Shown piece by piece: positions 50,337-58,297 of a stretch of DNA of 64,000 bases; the stretch's first letter is position 1; each line of letters begins with the position of its first letter. This DNA comes from Actinoplanes sp040639655 (GTDB lineage Bacteria > Actinomycetota > Actinomycetes > Mycobacteriales > Micromonosporaceae). The notes under the pieces are model-generated. The model was not told the DNA's origin. It worked only from the letters and a program-made list of their open reading frames with translations, and ran no database searches. The DNA lies in the NCBI RefSeq assembly GCF_040639655.1, contig NZ_JBFAAI010000030.1, forward strand, positions 46,358 to 110,357, written 5' to 3'. Both the position numbers and the translations under genes were made by a program.

Positions 50337-52523
50337 TCAGATGGTGCTGTGGTGTTGGGGCAGGCGCACGATGATGCGGGTGCCGGGTTGGCGGTCGGGG
50401 TCGTGGGTGATGGTGCCGCCGTGGGTGTGGACGAGGGCGCGTACAAGGGCCAGGCCGAGGCCGGTGCCGCCGATGGCGGTGTGGCGGGCGTTGCTGGCTC
50501 GGTGGAAGCGGGTGAACAGCTGCTCGCGGTCTTCGGCGGGGATGCCGATGCCGGAGTCGGTGATGGTGAGTTCGATGACGCCGGAGGCGTTGTCGTGGGC
50601 GTGGATGTGGATGTCGCCGCTGTCGGGGCTGTACTTGATGGCATTGGACAACAGCTGGTCGATGATCTGCCGCAGGCGGTGGGGGTCGGCGTCGAGGATC
50701 AGCGTGGATGGCATGTCGATGTGGACGCGTGGCCGGGCATCCGGTGGCATGGCGACGATCGCGGCGTCGACGACGTCGCGCAGATGTGTGGGGCGTAGTT
50801 GCAGGGTCGTATGGCCCCATTCGAGACCGGCGAGGTCCAGTAGATCGTCGATGATCGACTGCAGGATGCCGGTGTTGCGGGTGATGGCTGCTGCTACCGG
50901 GACGAGCTCCGGGTCGATGATCTCCTCGGCGAGCAGGGTGCTGTAGCTGATGATCGAGGTGAGCGGGGTGCGCATCTCGTGGCTGACGAGGGTCAGGAAG
51001 TCGTCCTTGGCGTGAGCCAGCTGCTGTTGCAGTTCGGTGTTGCGTCGGTGGGTGAGGAAGTGGCCGAGTTGCGCGGCGACGCTGTCGAGTAGCCAGGTGT
51101 GCGAGGCGTCGTACTCGGCGGTGGAGCTCAGTGACATCAGGACGCCGAGGATGGTGTCGCCGTCGGGTACTGGTACGGCGAGGCTGGCGTGCAGGCCCCG
51201 CTGGGCGGCGGCGTGGGCGAAGGCGCGGGCTTGTTCGGTGACGGCGAATTCAGAGTTGGTGAGGTCGGGTAGCCACAGGGGCTGGCCGGTGTCCCAGACG
51301 TACCCGGGTCCGGCGTCGCCGCGGGAGATCGTTTGCGGGATGAGGTCGTCGATGTTGACGCCGGGGGCGCTCCAGTAAGCGCTTAGGCGTAGTACGTCGG
51401 CGACATCGTCGGCCAGCAGCAGCTCCAGGTGCTGGTGGCCCAGTGTCTGCCCGGCGGTTTGCAGGATCGGTGGTGCGGCTTCGGTGATGGTGCCGCTGCC
51501 GTTGAGGATTTTGGCGACGTGGAGTTCGCAGTCGCGCCAGCGTTCCCGGCGTCGGCGTTCGGTCACGTCGTGGATGGCGGCCACCGCGCCCAGCAGCTGC
51601 CCGTCGGCGTCGCGGATGGGTTCGGCGTTGGTGAGCATGTGACGGTCCGGCAGCCCGGGTATCCGCAGGATCGCCTCGACGTCGCGGATGCTGTGTCCCT
51701 TCAAGGCGCGCACGGTGGAGAGTTCGTCGGTGGTGTAGGGCCTGCCATCCGGGTGACGCACCTGGTGGTGACCGCCGGCTACGGCCTCGGCGGGGGTCAG
51801 GTGATCGGGTAGGCGGAAGAAGTGGCGCAGGGCCCGGTTGAACAGCACCGGCCGCTGGTGCGCGTCGACGGCGAAGACCCCGACCTGCAGGCTGTCCAGG
51901 AGCGCGGTGATGAAGCCGGCCTGCACGCCGGCCTGCACGGTGGGACTGACCGCCACCGACGCCGTCGAGTCGTCCTGGCCGGTATCGCCGTGATGGAGGC
52001 CGGTGAGGGTGGTCATCGCCGTGGCCGGGTCGGTGCCGGACGGGAGGGGCCCGAGCATCTCGGTGATCTCCACCAGGGTGGAGAGGTCGTTCTCGGTCCA
52101 GGTGTGTGGTTTGTCGTCCAAGACGGTGAGGGCGCCGACCTGCCGGGCGTGCTCGTCGCGCAGCGGTACTCCGGCGAAGGCGCGGATGCCGTGGCTGGTG
52201 AGCATGGGATGCTCGGCGAACTCGGCGTCGGCGGCCATGTCGGGCACCGCCAGCGGGGCGTCGGCGCCGGCCACGTTCGCGTAGACCAGGTGCTTGCCAG
52301 TGCCACGTCGTGCGGTCAGGGATTCGGTGAGCCCGTACGAGCCGAGAAACTCCTCCTCGGGCTCGGCCAGGCTGACGACTGCCATCGGCGCCTGAACCAG
52401 GTGTGCTGCCATGCGGGCCACTGCGTCCAGCGGGACCGGCATGGTGGGTTGGCCTCGGCGGGTACCAGCGACCGCCTGCAGCCGTGACGGCGACTTCAGC
52501 AGTTCGGTGTCTCTATCCGCCAT
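50337..52523 (-). CDS. Orphan GAF-PAS-GAF sensor histidine kinase
   Basis: Soluble histidine kinase of 728 residues. N-terminal GAF (about 25-165) with IRAFAGVPLRDEHARQVGAL, PAS (about 200-320) with HDVTERRRRER, second GAF (about 330-490) with LHASLAVPVPDGDTILGVLM, then HisKA with His515 in VSHEMRTPLTSI and HATPase with IDQLLSNAIKYSPDSG, TDSGIGIP and GGTGLGLALV. All kinase boxes are intact. No transmembrane helix and no response regulator are nearby. It lies downstream of a second kinase on the same strand. ATG 52523 is chosen; GTG 52532 is in frame and has a similar upstream GGTGAG motif. Confidence 0.92.
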   Translation of the reverse strand: MADRDTELLKSPSRLQAVAGTRRGQPTMPVPLDAVARMAAHLVQAPMAVVSLAEPEEEFLGSYGLTESLTARRGTGKHLVYANVAGADAPLAVPDMAADAEFAEHPMLTSHGIRAFAGVPLRDEHARQVGALTVLDDKPHTWTENDLSTLVEITEMLGPLPSGTDPATAMTTLTGLHHGDTGQDDSTASVAVSPTVQAGVQAGFITALLDSLQVGVFAVDAHQRPVLFNRALRHFFRLPDHLTPAEAVAGGHHQVRHPDGRPYTTDELSTVRALKGHSIRDVEAILRIPGLPDRHMLTNAEPIRDADGQLLGAVAAIHDVTERRRRERWRDCELHVAKILNGSGTITEAAPPILQTAGQTLGHQHLELLLADDVADVLRLSAYWSAPGVNIDDLIPQTISRGDAGPGYVWDTGQPLWLPDLTNSEFAVTEQARAFAHAAAQRGLHASLAVPVPDGDTILGVLMSLSSTAEYDASHTWLLDSVAAQLGHFLTHRRNTELQQQLAHAKDDFLTLVSHEMRTPLTSIISYSTLLAEEIIDPELVPVAAAITRNTGILQSIIDDLLDLAGLEWGHTTLQLRPTHLRDVVDAAIVAMPPDARPRVHIDMPSTLILDADPHRLRQIIDQLLSNAIKYSPDSGDIHIHAHDNASGVIELTITDSGIGIPAEDREQLFTRFHRASNARHTAIGGTGLGLALVRALVHTHGGTITHDPDRQPGTRIIVRLPQHHSTI

Positions 52524-52642
52524 GTCACTCACCAGCCCTGGTCGACGTGGTCAGCTGCTCTTGATCACCTGATGAGGCTAAGGCCTCGAAACCGACATAA
52601 ATACAGGAAAGGCATGCTGTTCACCCGCCCTTTCGGGTTGGA

Positions 52643-54259
52643 TCACGGTGGCTTGACCGGGAGGTCGATGGCGAAGGTGGTGCCCGGACCTGGGTGGTCG
52701 GCGAGGGTGATGGTGCCGTGGTGGCGTTCGATGATGGCGCGGGTGATGACCAGGCCGAGCCCGGTGCCGGGGATGCGCCGCTCCAGGGCGGTGGAGGCGC
52801 GGTAGAAGCGGCGGAACAATCGGGGTCGTTCCGTGGCGGGGATGCCGATGCCGGTGTCCGCCACAGTCCAGCTGATTCTTTGCTTGGTGTCGTCGGCCGT
52901 GGCGGTGATGGTGATGGCGCCGCCGGCGGGCGTGTATTTGATCGCGTTACCGATGAGGTTGTCGGCGACCTGGCGCAGCCGGTGCGGGTCGGCGTACAGC
53001 TCGAGCCGCTCGGGCAGGTGCACGGCGAGGGTGAGTTGCTTGTCCTCGGCCAAGGCGGCGGCGGCCTGCACGGCCTGCTCGATGACGGCGCACAGATCGG
53101 TTGTGGTGGCGTCGACGGCCAGGTGCCCGGACTCCAAGCGGGCCAGGTCCAGCAGGTCCTCGGCCATGATCGACAGCCGCTCGGCGTTGCGGGTGATGAT
53201 CTGCAGGTACTGCCGTTCTTCGTCGCGGTTCAGGTCGTCGAGTTCGTCAGTGAACAGCGCCGCGGTGCCGGTGATCACCGCCAGCGGGTTGCGCAGCTCA
53301 TGGGTGACCATGGCCAGGAATTCGTCTTTGGTGCGGGCCAATTCGATGGCGAGTTCTTCGGCGCGGCGTCGTTCGACGTACTGGCCGACCTGGGCGGCAA
53401 GGCCGCTGAGCAGGCTCAGCAGGGTGTCTTCGGGGTCTTCGGCGCGGTCGCCGTAGACGCACAGCGCCCCGAGCATGTGCCGGCCGGTGAACAGCGGGAC
53501 ACCGACGGCGACGCGCAGCCCGATCCGGGCCGCGGCGCGGCTGCGTATCGATCCGCTGTCGGCGCTCAGGTCGGGGATCCACAGCGGGCGAGCGTCGGCG
53601 TAGACGCGGCCGGGGAGTTCGACGCCGGGCTCGAGCTGGTCGAGGGCGAAGTTCCGCAACCGCCGGCCCGGCTGCACGTGGCGGGCAGCGCAGGTCAACA
53701 GTTGCCGGTCGTCGTCGGCCAGCCACAGCTCAGTTACCGGCCAGTCCATTTTCACGCCGAGCGCTTCGACCACCCGGGCCGCCGCCGTCGCGCTGGAATC
53801 CGCTTCGGCCAGGCCCCGGGCGACGGCGGCCTCCACCGCGGTGAACCGGCTGGCACGCTGGGCGGTGGTGATGTCGTGGGCGAAGGCGTGAAACAGCCGC
53901 CCGCCGGGCTCGTCGGTGGCCGTCAAGGTCATCTCGATGGGGAACGGGTGACCGTCGGCGTGCGCGGCCACCCATTGCAGCCGCCGGTCCAAAGTTTGCC
54001 CCGGCTCACCGCTCGCCAGCGCGGCTAGCTCGGCGCGGCCCGCGTCGCGTACCTCGGGCGGCACGATCAGCTCCTCGATCGACCGGCCGCGCGCCTGCGC
54101 CCAGGGGTAGCCGAACGTCTTCTCAGCCGCCGGGTTCCACGCCACCACCCGCCCGGCGCCATCGAAGGCGAAGTATGCCTCCAACGCCGCGGCGAGCACC
54201 GCCTCCGACTTATGCTGCCCGGATCCCGCACTGCTTGCCGGCACGAATCCTGAAGGCAT
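52643..54259 (-). CDS. Orphan PAS-GAF sensor histidine kinase
   Basis: Soluble histidine kinase of 538 residues. PAS (about 20-150) with EAYFAFDGAGRVVAWNPAAE and FHAFAHDITTAQ, GAF (about 155-305) with GLRVAVGVPLFTGRHMLGAL, HisKA with His320 in VTHELRNPLAVI, and HATPase with ADNLIGNAIKYTPAGG, VADTGIGIP and GTGLGLVITRAI. All motifs are intact. ATG 54259 has GGGGGGAG 3-4 bases upstream; the open frame beyond it lacks features. It precedes the other orphan kinase by about 120 bases on the same strand, so they may be co-transcribed. Its response partner must be encoded elsewhere. Confidence 0.92.
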   Translation of the reverse strand: MPSGFVPASSAGSGQHKSEAVLAAALEAYFAFDGAGRVVAWNPAAEKTFGYPWAQARGRSIEELIVPPEVRDAGRAELAALASGEPGQTLDRRLQWVAAHADGHPFPIEMTLTATDEPGGRLFHAFAHDITTAQRASRFTAVEAAVARGLAEADSSATAAARVVEALGVKMDWPVTELWLADDDRQLLTCAARHVQPGRRLRNFALDQLEPGVELPGRVYADARPLWIPDLSADSGSIRSRAAARIGLRVAVGVPLFTGRHMLGALCVYGDRAEDPEDTLLSLLSGLAAQVGQYVERRRAEELAIELARTKDEFLAMVTHELRNPLAVITGTAALFTDELDDLNRDEERQYLQIITRNAERLSIMAEDLLDLARLESGHLAVDATTTDLCAVIEQAVQAAAALAEDKQLTLAVHLPERLELYADPHRLRQVADNLIGNAIKYTPAGGAITITATADDTKQRISWTVADTGIGIPATERPRLFRRFYRASTALERRIPGTGLGLVITRAIIERHHGTITLADHPGPGTTFAIDLPVKPP

Positions 54260-54536
54260 CGTCTCCCCCCGATGGTGCGGCTGATCGGCCGATGGCGGCA
54301 AGCCCGGGGAGAAGGGGACTACTCCGTCATCCTTATGGTAGTCCGGCCCGCAGTGGGCGTTCGGCTAACGGACACCTCCCGGCCTGACGTGCTCGCGGCG
54401 AGTCCACGCTCGTTACCGGTGCAGGGTGGCGGAGCTATCAGCCCGCGGCCCCCGGGTGACGATCCACCTACAGGTGCGACGGTCTATGTGCCTGCAGGCC
54501 GAGTGCGCGCAGCGCTCGTTCGGCAAGGGCAACAAC

Positions 54537-54614
54537 CTGGGCTTTCAGCATCGCCCAGGTGCCGTCGGCGGCCCACCGGGTGAACCGCAGATGAGCGGTC
54601 TTGCACGGGCCGTA
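54537..54614 (-). mobile_element. IS5-family transposase fragment
   Basis: The minus strand reads GPCKTAHLRFTRWAADGTWA followed by MLKAQV, matching the N-terminal helix-turn-helix and tryptophan-rich segment (R-F-x-R-W-x-x-D-G-T-W) of IS5-family transposases. It joins directly to an IS630 fragment in the opposite orientation. Confidence 0.55.
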
Positions 54615-54620
54615 CCGCTC

Positions 54621-55141
54621 GACCGGTCCCAGCCGGTGCTGCCGATGCAGCCCGGCGTACCGGAACGCCGGACCCACGACTACCTACGGGCGGGAGTGAC
54701 CAGCCTGTTCGCAGCGCTGGACATCGCTACCGGCACGGTGATCGGCTCGGTCCACCGCCGGCATCGCTCGCACGAATTCCTGCTGTGCCTGCGCAAGATC
54801 GATGCCAGCGTGCCGGAACACCTGGACGTACACCTGGTCCTGGACAACTACGCCACCCACAAGACACCGGCAGTGAAGCCGTGGCTGCTGCGCAACCCCG
54901 CTTCCACCTGCATTTCACCCCGACCGGCGCGTCCTGGCTCAACCTCGTCGAACGATTCTTCGCCGGGATCACCAACAAGCTCATCCGCCGCGGCGTACAC
55001 CGCAGCGTCGTCGCTCTCGAGAAGGACATCCGGGCCTGGCTCGCCTGCTGGAACGAGCAGCCACGCCCCTATGTCTGACCAAGACCGCCGACGAAATCCT
55101 CCACAACCTCGCCGCGTACTGCAAACGAGCCGTGACCGTCA
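54621..55141 (+). pseudogene. IS630-family transposase, frameshifted and truncated
   Basis: The first frame reads QPVLPMQPGVPERRTHDYLR, then GVTSLFAALDIATGTVIG and VHLVLDNYATHKTPAV, the IS630 DDE core including the D-N-Y motif. At about 54900 the frame shifts to continue HFTPTGASWLNLVERFFAGI and RRGVHRSVVALEKDIRAWLA with the third catalytic residue (Glu in NLVERFF). A further shift at the stop gives LTKTADEILHNLAAY. The N-terminal HTH is missing, so the element is dead. Confidence 0.75.
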
Positions 55142-55219
55142 GCTGGCTGCCGTGTGCCTGCCCGGCCGCCCTCGGTGGCCGGGCGGGGCACCGGCCGACG
55201 TTGCGGTCATCAACTTTTG

Positions 55220-55249
55220 TTGACGGATGACCATGTCATCAACTAAAGT
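55220..55249 (+). promoter_or_regulatory. Consensus-like promoter giving a leaderless transcript
   Basis: TTGACG (55220-55225), an 18-base spacer and TAAAGT (55244-55249) place the transcription start about at ATG 55257, seven bases after the -10 box. No ribosome binding site precedes that ATG, consistent with leaderless translation. Confidence 0.65.
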
Positions 55250-55262
55250 TGATGACATGGTC
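55229..55262. promoter_or_regulatory. Perfect 34-bp palindromic operator
   Basis: GACCATGTCATCAACT and AGTTGATGACATGGTC are perfect 16-bp arms around AA. The palindrome covers the -10 box and the start codon, and GTCATCAACT recurs at 55206-55215 next to the -35 box. This is almost certainly a repressor site, probably bound by the HTH protein encoded immediately downstream. Confidence 0.75.
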
Positions 55263-55472
55263 GAGCTTCCATCACCCGAGGACCCAGAGGCGGCGCTGGC
55301 CGCGGTCGTGGCGCTGCGGCGCCTCGCCAACCAGCTGGAGCGCTCCGCGGTCGACCAAGCGCTGCGGCAGGGATGGACCTGGGCGCACATCGGCCAGGCA
55401 CTCGGCATCAGCGCCCAGGCAGCCCACAAGAAACTCGCTCAGAAAGCCGCACAGGAGAAGGGCGACACGTGA
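55257..55472 (+). CDS. Small HTH protein, first gene of a Clp-N operon
   Basis: A 71-residue DNA-binding protein. After an acidic start (MVELPSPEDPEAALAAVVAL) comes an amphipathic helix and a helix-turn-helix, WTWAHIGQALGISAQAAHKK. No other domain is present. Its start codon lies inside a 34-bp palindrome that covers the promoter -10 box, so autoregulation is likely. Its stop overlaps the GTG of a Clp-N domain gene (GTGA at 55469). Such HTH/Clp-N pairs are common in actinobacteria; a role in heat-shock or Clp control is inferred from the partner only. ATG 55257 is preferred over 55227 because of the leaderless promoter. Confidence 0.82.
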   Translation: MVELPSPEDPEAALAAVVALRRLANQLERSAVDQALRQGWTWAHIGQALGISAQAAHKKLAQKAAQEKGDT

Positions 55473-55969
55473 AGCTTCCCCGCGCCATCCAGGACATGCG
55501 CACCATCAAGACGCTGCTGACCGCGGCGGAGGCCGAGGCGCAGCAGGCTGGCGACAGCTTGCCCGGCCCGGAGCACCTCCTGCTGGCCGCGTTCGACCTG
55601 CCCGACGGCACGGCCCGGCAGGCGTTCGCACGGGCTGGCGCCGACCCTGCCGGTTTCCGGGCAGCGGTCGACGACGCACACCGGCAGGCGATGCACGACA
55701 TCGGCGTCCAGGTCCCCGCGCCGGGTCGGCCGCTGCCGGCGGCCGCCCCGGCCGGTGGGCCCTACCGGCTGACCGCCCCCGGGCAGGAGGTCTTCCAGGC
55801 CGCGGTACGGCTCGCGAAGGCGGGCCAGCGGTCACCGCTGCGCGGAGCGCATGTCGTCGCCGCGGTCGGCGACCAGGCACGCGGCACCGTCGCCCGGGCG
55901 TTGAAAGCGCTCGGCGTCGACCGTGGCGCGCTGACCGCCGCCGCCGGTGAGGTCCTCACCGGGCACTGA
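55469..55969 (+). CDS. Clp N-terminal (repeat) domain protein
   Basis: A 166-residue protein consisting of a double Clp-N repeat domain without the AAA+ ATPase modules of ClpA/ClpC. Repeat one contains LLTAAEAEAQQAGDSLPGPEHLLLAAF, and repeat two contains RLTAPGQEVFQAAVRLAKAG and PLRGAHVVAAV. In full-length Clp ATPases this domain binds adaptors and substrates, so the isolated domain may act as an adaptor or decoy for a Clp machine. It is translationally coupled to the HTH gene and followed by a strong hairpin. An AGGAG motif 12 bases upstream of the GTG start is present. Confidence 0.88.
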   Translation: MKLPRAIQDMRTIKTLLTAAEAEAQQAGDSLPGPEHLLLAAFDLPDGTARQAFARAGADPAGFRAAVDDAHRQAMHDIGVQVPAPGRPLPAAAPAGGPYRLTAPGQEVFQAAVRLAKAGQRSPLRGAHVVAAVGDQARGTVARALKALGVDRGALTAAAGEVLTGH

Positions 55970-55980
55970 GACCCCGTTAC

Positions 55981-56018
55981 ACGGAACAGGCCACGAAATT
56001 CGCAGTGGCCTGTTCCGT
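55981..56018. terminator. Hairpin terminator after the HTH/Clp-N operon
   Basis: ACGGAACAGGCCAC pairs perfectly with GTGGCCTGTTCCGT (14-bp stem, 10-base loop), 11 bases after the Clp-N gene stop. Confidence 0.8.
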
Positions 56019-56053
56019 GCTGCCCGAAATCTTCCTCCTGGAAGGACTCCCTC

Positions 56054-57136
56054 ATGAAGTACCGCCTTCTCGCAGTCGCGGCGGCCGGTCTCCTGACCGC
56101 CGGCGGGTGCGGCACAACGTCGACACCGGAGGCGGCCCGGGTAACGTCCACCGCCGCGGACCGGCCCGGCGACAGCGGCAAGCTCATGGAGAAGCTGCTG
56201 AAGGCCGACCAGCCCGGCTGCTCCGCCGCCGTCGGGATCGAAGGCGCCGTCGCCTGGTCCGGGGCCCGCGGCGTAGCCGACACCGCCACCGGGCGCCCTC
56301 TCACCACCACGTCGGTGTTCGACGTCGCCTCAGTCTCCAAGCAGTTCACCGCGACCGCGGTCCTCCTGCTCGCCGCCGCCGGCGAACTCGAGCTGACCGA
56401 TTCGGTCGCGAAGCATGTGCCGGGCCTGCCAGGCTGGGCCCGCACCGTCACCGTCGACCACCTCGTCCACCACACCAGCGGCATCACCGACTACACGCAC
56501 TTGCTCAACGCCGCCGGTCACGCTCTCACCGACCCCGCGACGCAGCGGGACGCCCTCGACGCGATCGCGAAGGCACCACAACCGACCTCCGGCACGTTCG
56601 CCTACTCCAACTCCAACTATGTGCTGCTCGCCGAAGTCGTTGCGGCCGTGTCCGGCCAGCCCCTGCCACGGTTTCTGGACGCGAACGTCTTCAGGCCGCT
56701 GCGGCTGGCGATGTCACTGGCACCAGCTGCCCAGGGCCCGGAAACCGCCTTGCCGTACACCAGATCACCGGACGGCACATGGCAGCCCGCCGGATCCGCA
56801 TGGACCCAGATCGGCGACGGAGCCGTCCAGACAACCCCGGGCGAGCTCGTCCGCTGGGCCGACAACTACCGCACCGGCGCGGTCGGCGGCGAAGCCCTCC
56901 TGAAGGCTCAACTCGACCGCGCCGTCCCGACCGGCCAGCCCGCGGGACCGAGGTACGGGGCGGGAATCGCCGTCAACCCGGACGGCACCCTCAGTCACGA
57001 GGGCGGCTGGGCCGGCTACGTGACCCTGTTCGGTGTCACCGCCGACCGTCGTACGGCCATCGCCGTCAGCTGCAACGCCGCCGAAACCGACATCGCCGCC
57101 GTCGCCACCGGCCTGCAACGCATCTGGACCCGCTGA
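56054..57136 (+). CDS. Serine beta-lactamase/D-peptidase-like lipoprotein
   Basis: Exported lipoprotein of 360 residues with a class C beta-lactamase/D-alanyl-peptidase-like (Beta-lactamase family) domain. The signal MKYRLLAVAAAGLLTAGGC gives a lipobox cysteine at 19. The catalytic motifs are S93-V-S-K96 in DVASVSKQFT, Y184-S-N in TFAYSNSNYV, and an H-E-G-G near residue 315 in place of K-T-G. These proteins act as esterases, D-stereospecific peptidases or penicillin-binding enzymes; true beta-lactamase action is not implied. GGAAGG precedes ATG 56054. It follows the HTH/Clp-N operon after a terminator, so it is probably independent. Confidence 0.9.
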   Translation: MKYRLLAVAAAGLLTAGGCGTTSTPEAARVTSTAADRPGDSGKLMEKLLKADQPGCSAAVGIEGAVAWSGARGVADTATGRPLTTTSVFDVASVSKQFTATAVLLLAAAGELELTDSVAKHVPGLPGWARTVTVDHLVHHTSGITDYTHLLNAAGHALTDPATQRDALDAIAKAPQPTSGTFAYSNSNYVLLAEVVAAVSGQPLPRFLDANVFRPLRLAMSLAPAAQGPETALPYTRSPDGTWQPAGSAWTQIGDGAVQTTPGELVRWADNYRTGAVGGEALLKAQLDRAVPTGQPAGPRYGAGIAVNPDGTLSHEGGWAGYVTLFGVTADRRTAIAVSCNAAETDIAAVATGLQRIWTR

Positions 57137-57181
57137 TCGACACCGCTGTCGTCGACCACTGACAACAACCTGTCGTTTCCA

Positions 57182-57260
57182 CTGACATCTGAGACTTCTC
57201 AGTCCGATGTCAGCGCTCGATTCTCACGAGGATGTCAGCGCTCTTCTCATCTCTGACATC
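57182..57260. repeat. Cluster of four GATGTCAG repeats
   Basis: GATGTCAG occurs inverted at 57182-57189, direct at 57206-57213 and 57231-57238 (both extended to GATGTCAGCGCTC), and inverted at 57253-57260, at 22-25-base steps. It may be a regulator site array or the end of a lost IS21-like element. Confidence 0.55.
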
Positions 57261-57282
57261 CCGTGACTTGATGTTCGGAGCG

Positions 57283-57632
57283 CTACTGGTCGGCGTTGTC
57301 CCTCAGCGGTTGGAGGATGAGCTCCTCGGCTTCTCCGAGCACCCATTCCAGCGCCTGCGCTACTCCGAGAACCTCGGCTTGGGCGCGCAGGGAGTGGGGA
57401 GGCCGGCGCAGTGGTTGGCTTTGACGCCGTGCCGGATGAGGTGCCGGGCCAGCCGAGCCTCGTTGACCGCTCGGTCCGCGGTGACCGGTCTGTCGGTCAG
57501 CGGCCCGACGGGCTCGCCTTCCAGGACCCACCGAAGCGCGATCCCGATCCCGGGCCGGGCCGGGCCGGCCGGAGTGTGCGGTGTGGGTAGCCCAGGCCGG
57601 TGCACCAGAGGCCAGCCGCTGGCCGGCGTCAC
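57283..57632 (-). pseudogene. Frameshifted remnant of an unrecognised gene
   Basis: From the GTG near 57632 the minus strand reads a proline-rich start, then ADRAVNEARLARHLIRHGVK and NHCAGLP. After one frameshift it continues HSLRAQAEVLGVAQALEWVL and GEAEELILQPL to a stop at 57283. Helical, well-composed segments on each side of the shift suggest a gene broken by an indel. I do not recognise the family and the call is tentative. Confidence 0.35.
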
Positions 57633-57647
57633 GGGATTTGCGGCGGT

Positions 57648-58238
57648 TCACGGTTTTGCCGGCAGGCAGTCCACGACGAGTTGGACAGCTTCGGGCAGGT
57701 CGATGTGATCGTCCGGCGTCGCCCCGTAGTGGGCGCCGATAGCAGTGAGGACAGCGGTTGCTTGCAGCCCGGTGACGAGTTCCTTGACGTGGTGGATCGG
57801 CGGTTCCGGGGCCAGTACCGGGTCGTCCACGGCGGTGAGCACGCGGTACCGGTTGGCGGCCCGGCGTAGCCGGGGCCAGTCGAACGGCTCGGCGAAGAAC
57901 TCCGCGAGGGCTTCATATCCGGCCGGCACTTGCGCCGGAGTCGCCACCAGGACCGCGCCGGCGAAGGCACCAGCGGTGTCGACGTCATGTTGCTGCAGGA
58001 GACGAAGGACGTTGACGCCGCCGATGCTGTGCCGGACAAGGACGGTGTCTCGGGGGTCGGTGTCCGCCACGCAGGCGCGCAGGACCGCCTGCCACGAGGC
58101 GAGCCGGGGCGCCGTGTTTTCGGGCAGGTGCGGGATCCGTACCTGGTGGCCGTGAGCCTCCAGAGACTGGCGGAGGTACGGGAACCAGACGCTGTCGCTG
58201 TCGGCCCCGTATCCGTGGGACACCACGATCGTGGTCAT
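57648..58238 (-). CDS. RBBP9/YdeN-type alpha/beta-hydrolase
   Basis: Small serine hydrolase of 196 residues of the RBBP9/YdeN family. It starts MTTIVVSHGYGADSDSVWFP with the HG oxyanion strand, has the nucleophile elbow RHSIGG (Ser71, with Arg replacing the usual first Gly), an acid in TAVDDPVLAP and a C-terminal region with GAHYGATPDDH where the catalytic His is expected. The substrate is unknown. It is transcribed divergently from a TetR gene with a perfect 13-bp inverted repeat between them, so it is probably the regulated target. Confidence 0.85.
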   Translation of the reverse strand: MTTIVVSHGYGADSDSVWFPYLRQSLEAHGHQVRIPHLPENTAPRLASWQAVLRACVADTDPRDTVLVRHSIGGVNVLRLLQQHDVDTAGAFAGAVLVATPAQVPAGYEALAEFFAEPFDWPRLRRAANRYRVLTAVDDPVLAPEPPIHHVKELVTGLQATAVLTAIGAHYGATPDDHIDLPEAVQLVVDCLPAKP

Positions 58239-58245
58239 GACTAAC

Positions 58246-58279
58246 TCAAATCGAAACGCTGCGTTTCGTTTCGATTTGA
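58246..58279. promoter_or_regulatory. TetR operator between hydrolase and regulator
   Basis: TCAAATCGAAACG (58246-58258) and CGTTTCGATTTGA (58267-58279) are perfect 13-bp arms with an 8-base spacer, midway between the divergent hydrolase and TetR genes. It is likely the repressor site for both promoters. Confidence 0.75.
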
Positions 58280-58297
58280 AGCTAGCACGCTGCTACC

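Noticed and set aside
56005..57162. Arg-rich frame overlapping the beta-lactamase-like gene
   Set aside because: It is a shifted reading of the true gene, which has a lipobox and all catalytic motifs.
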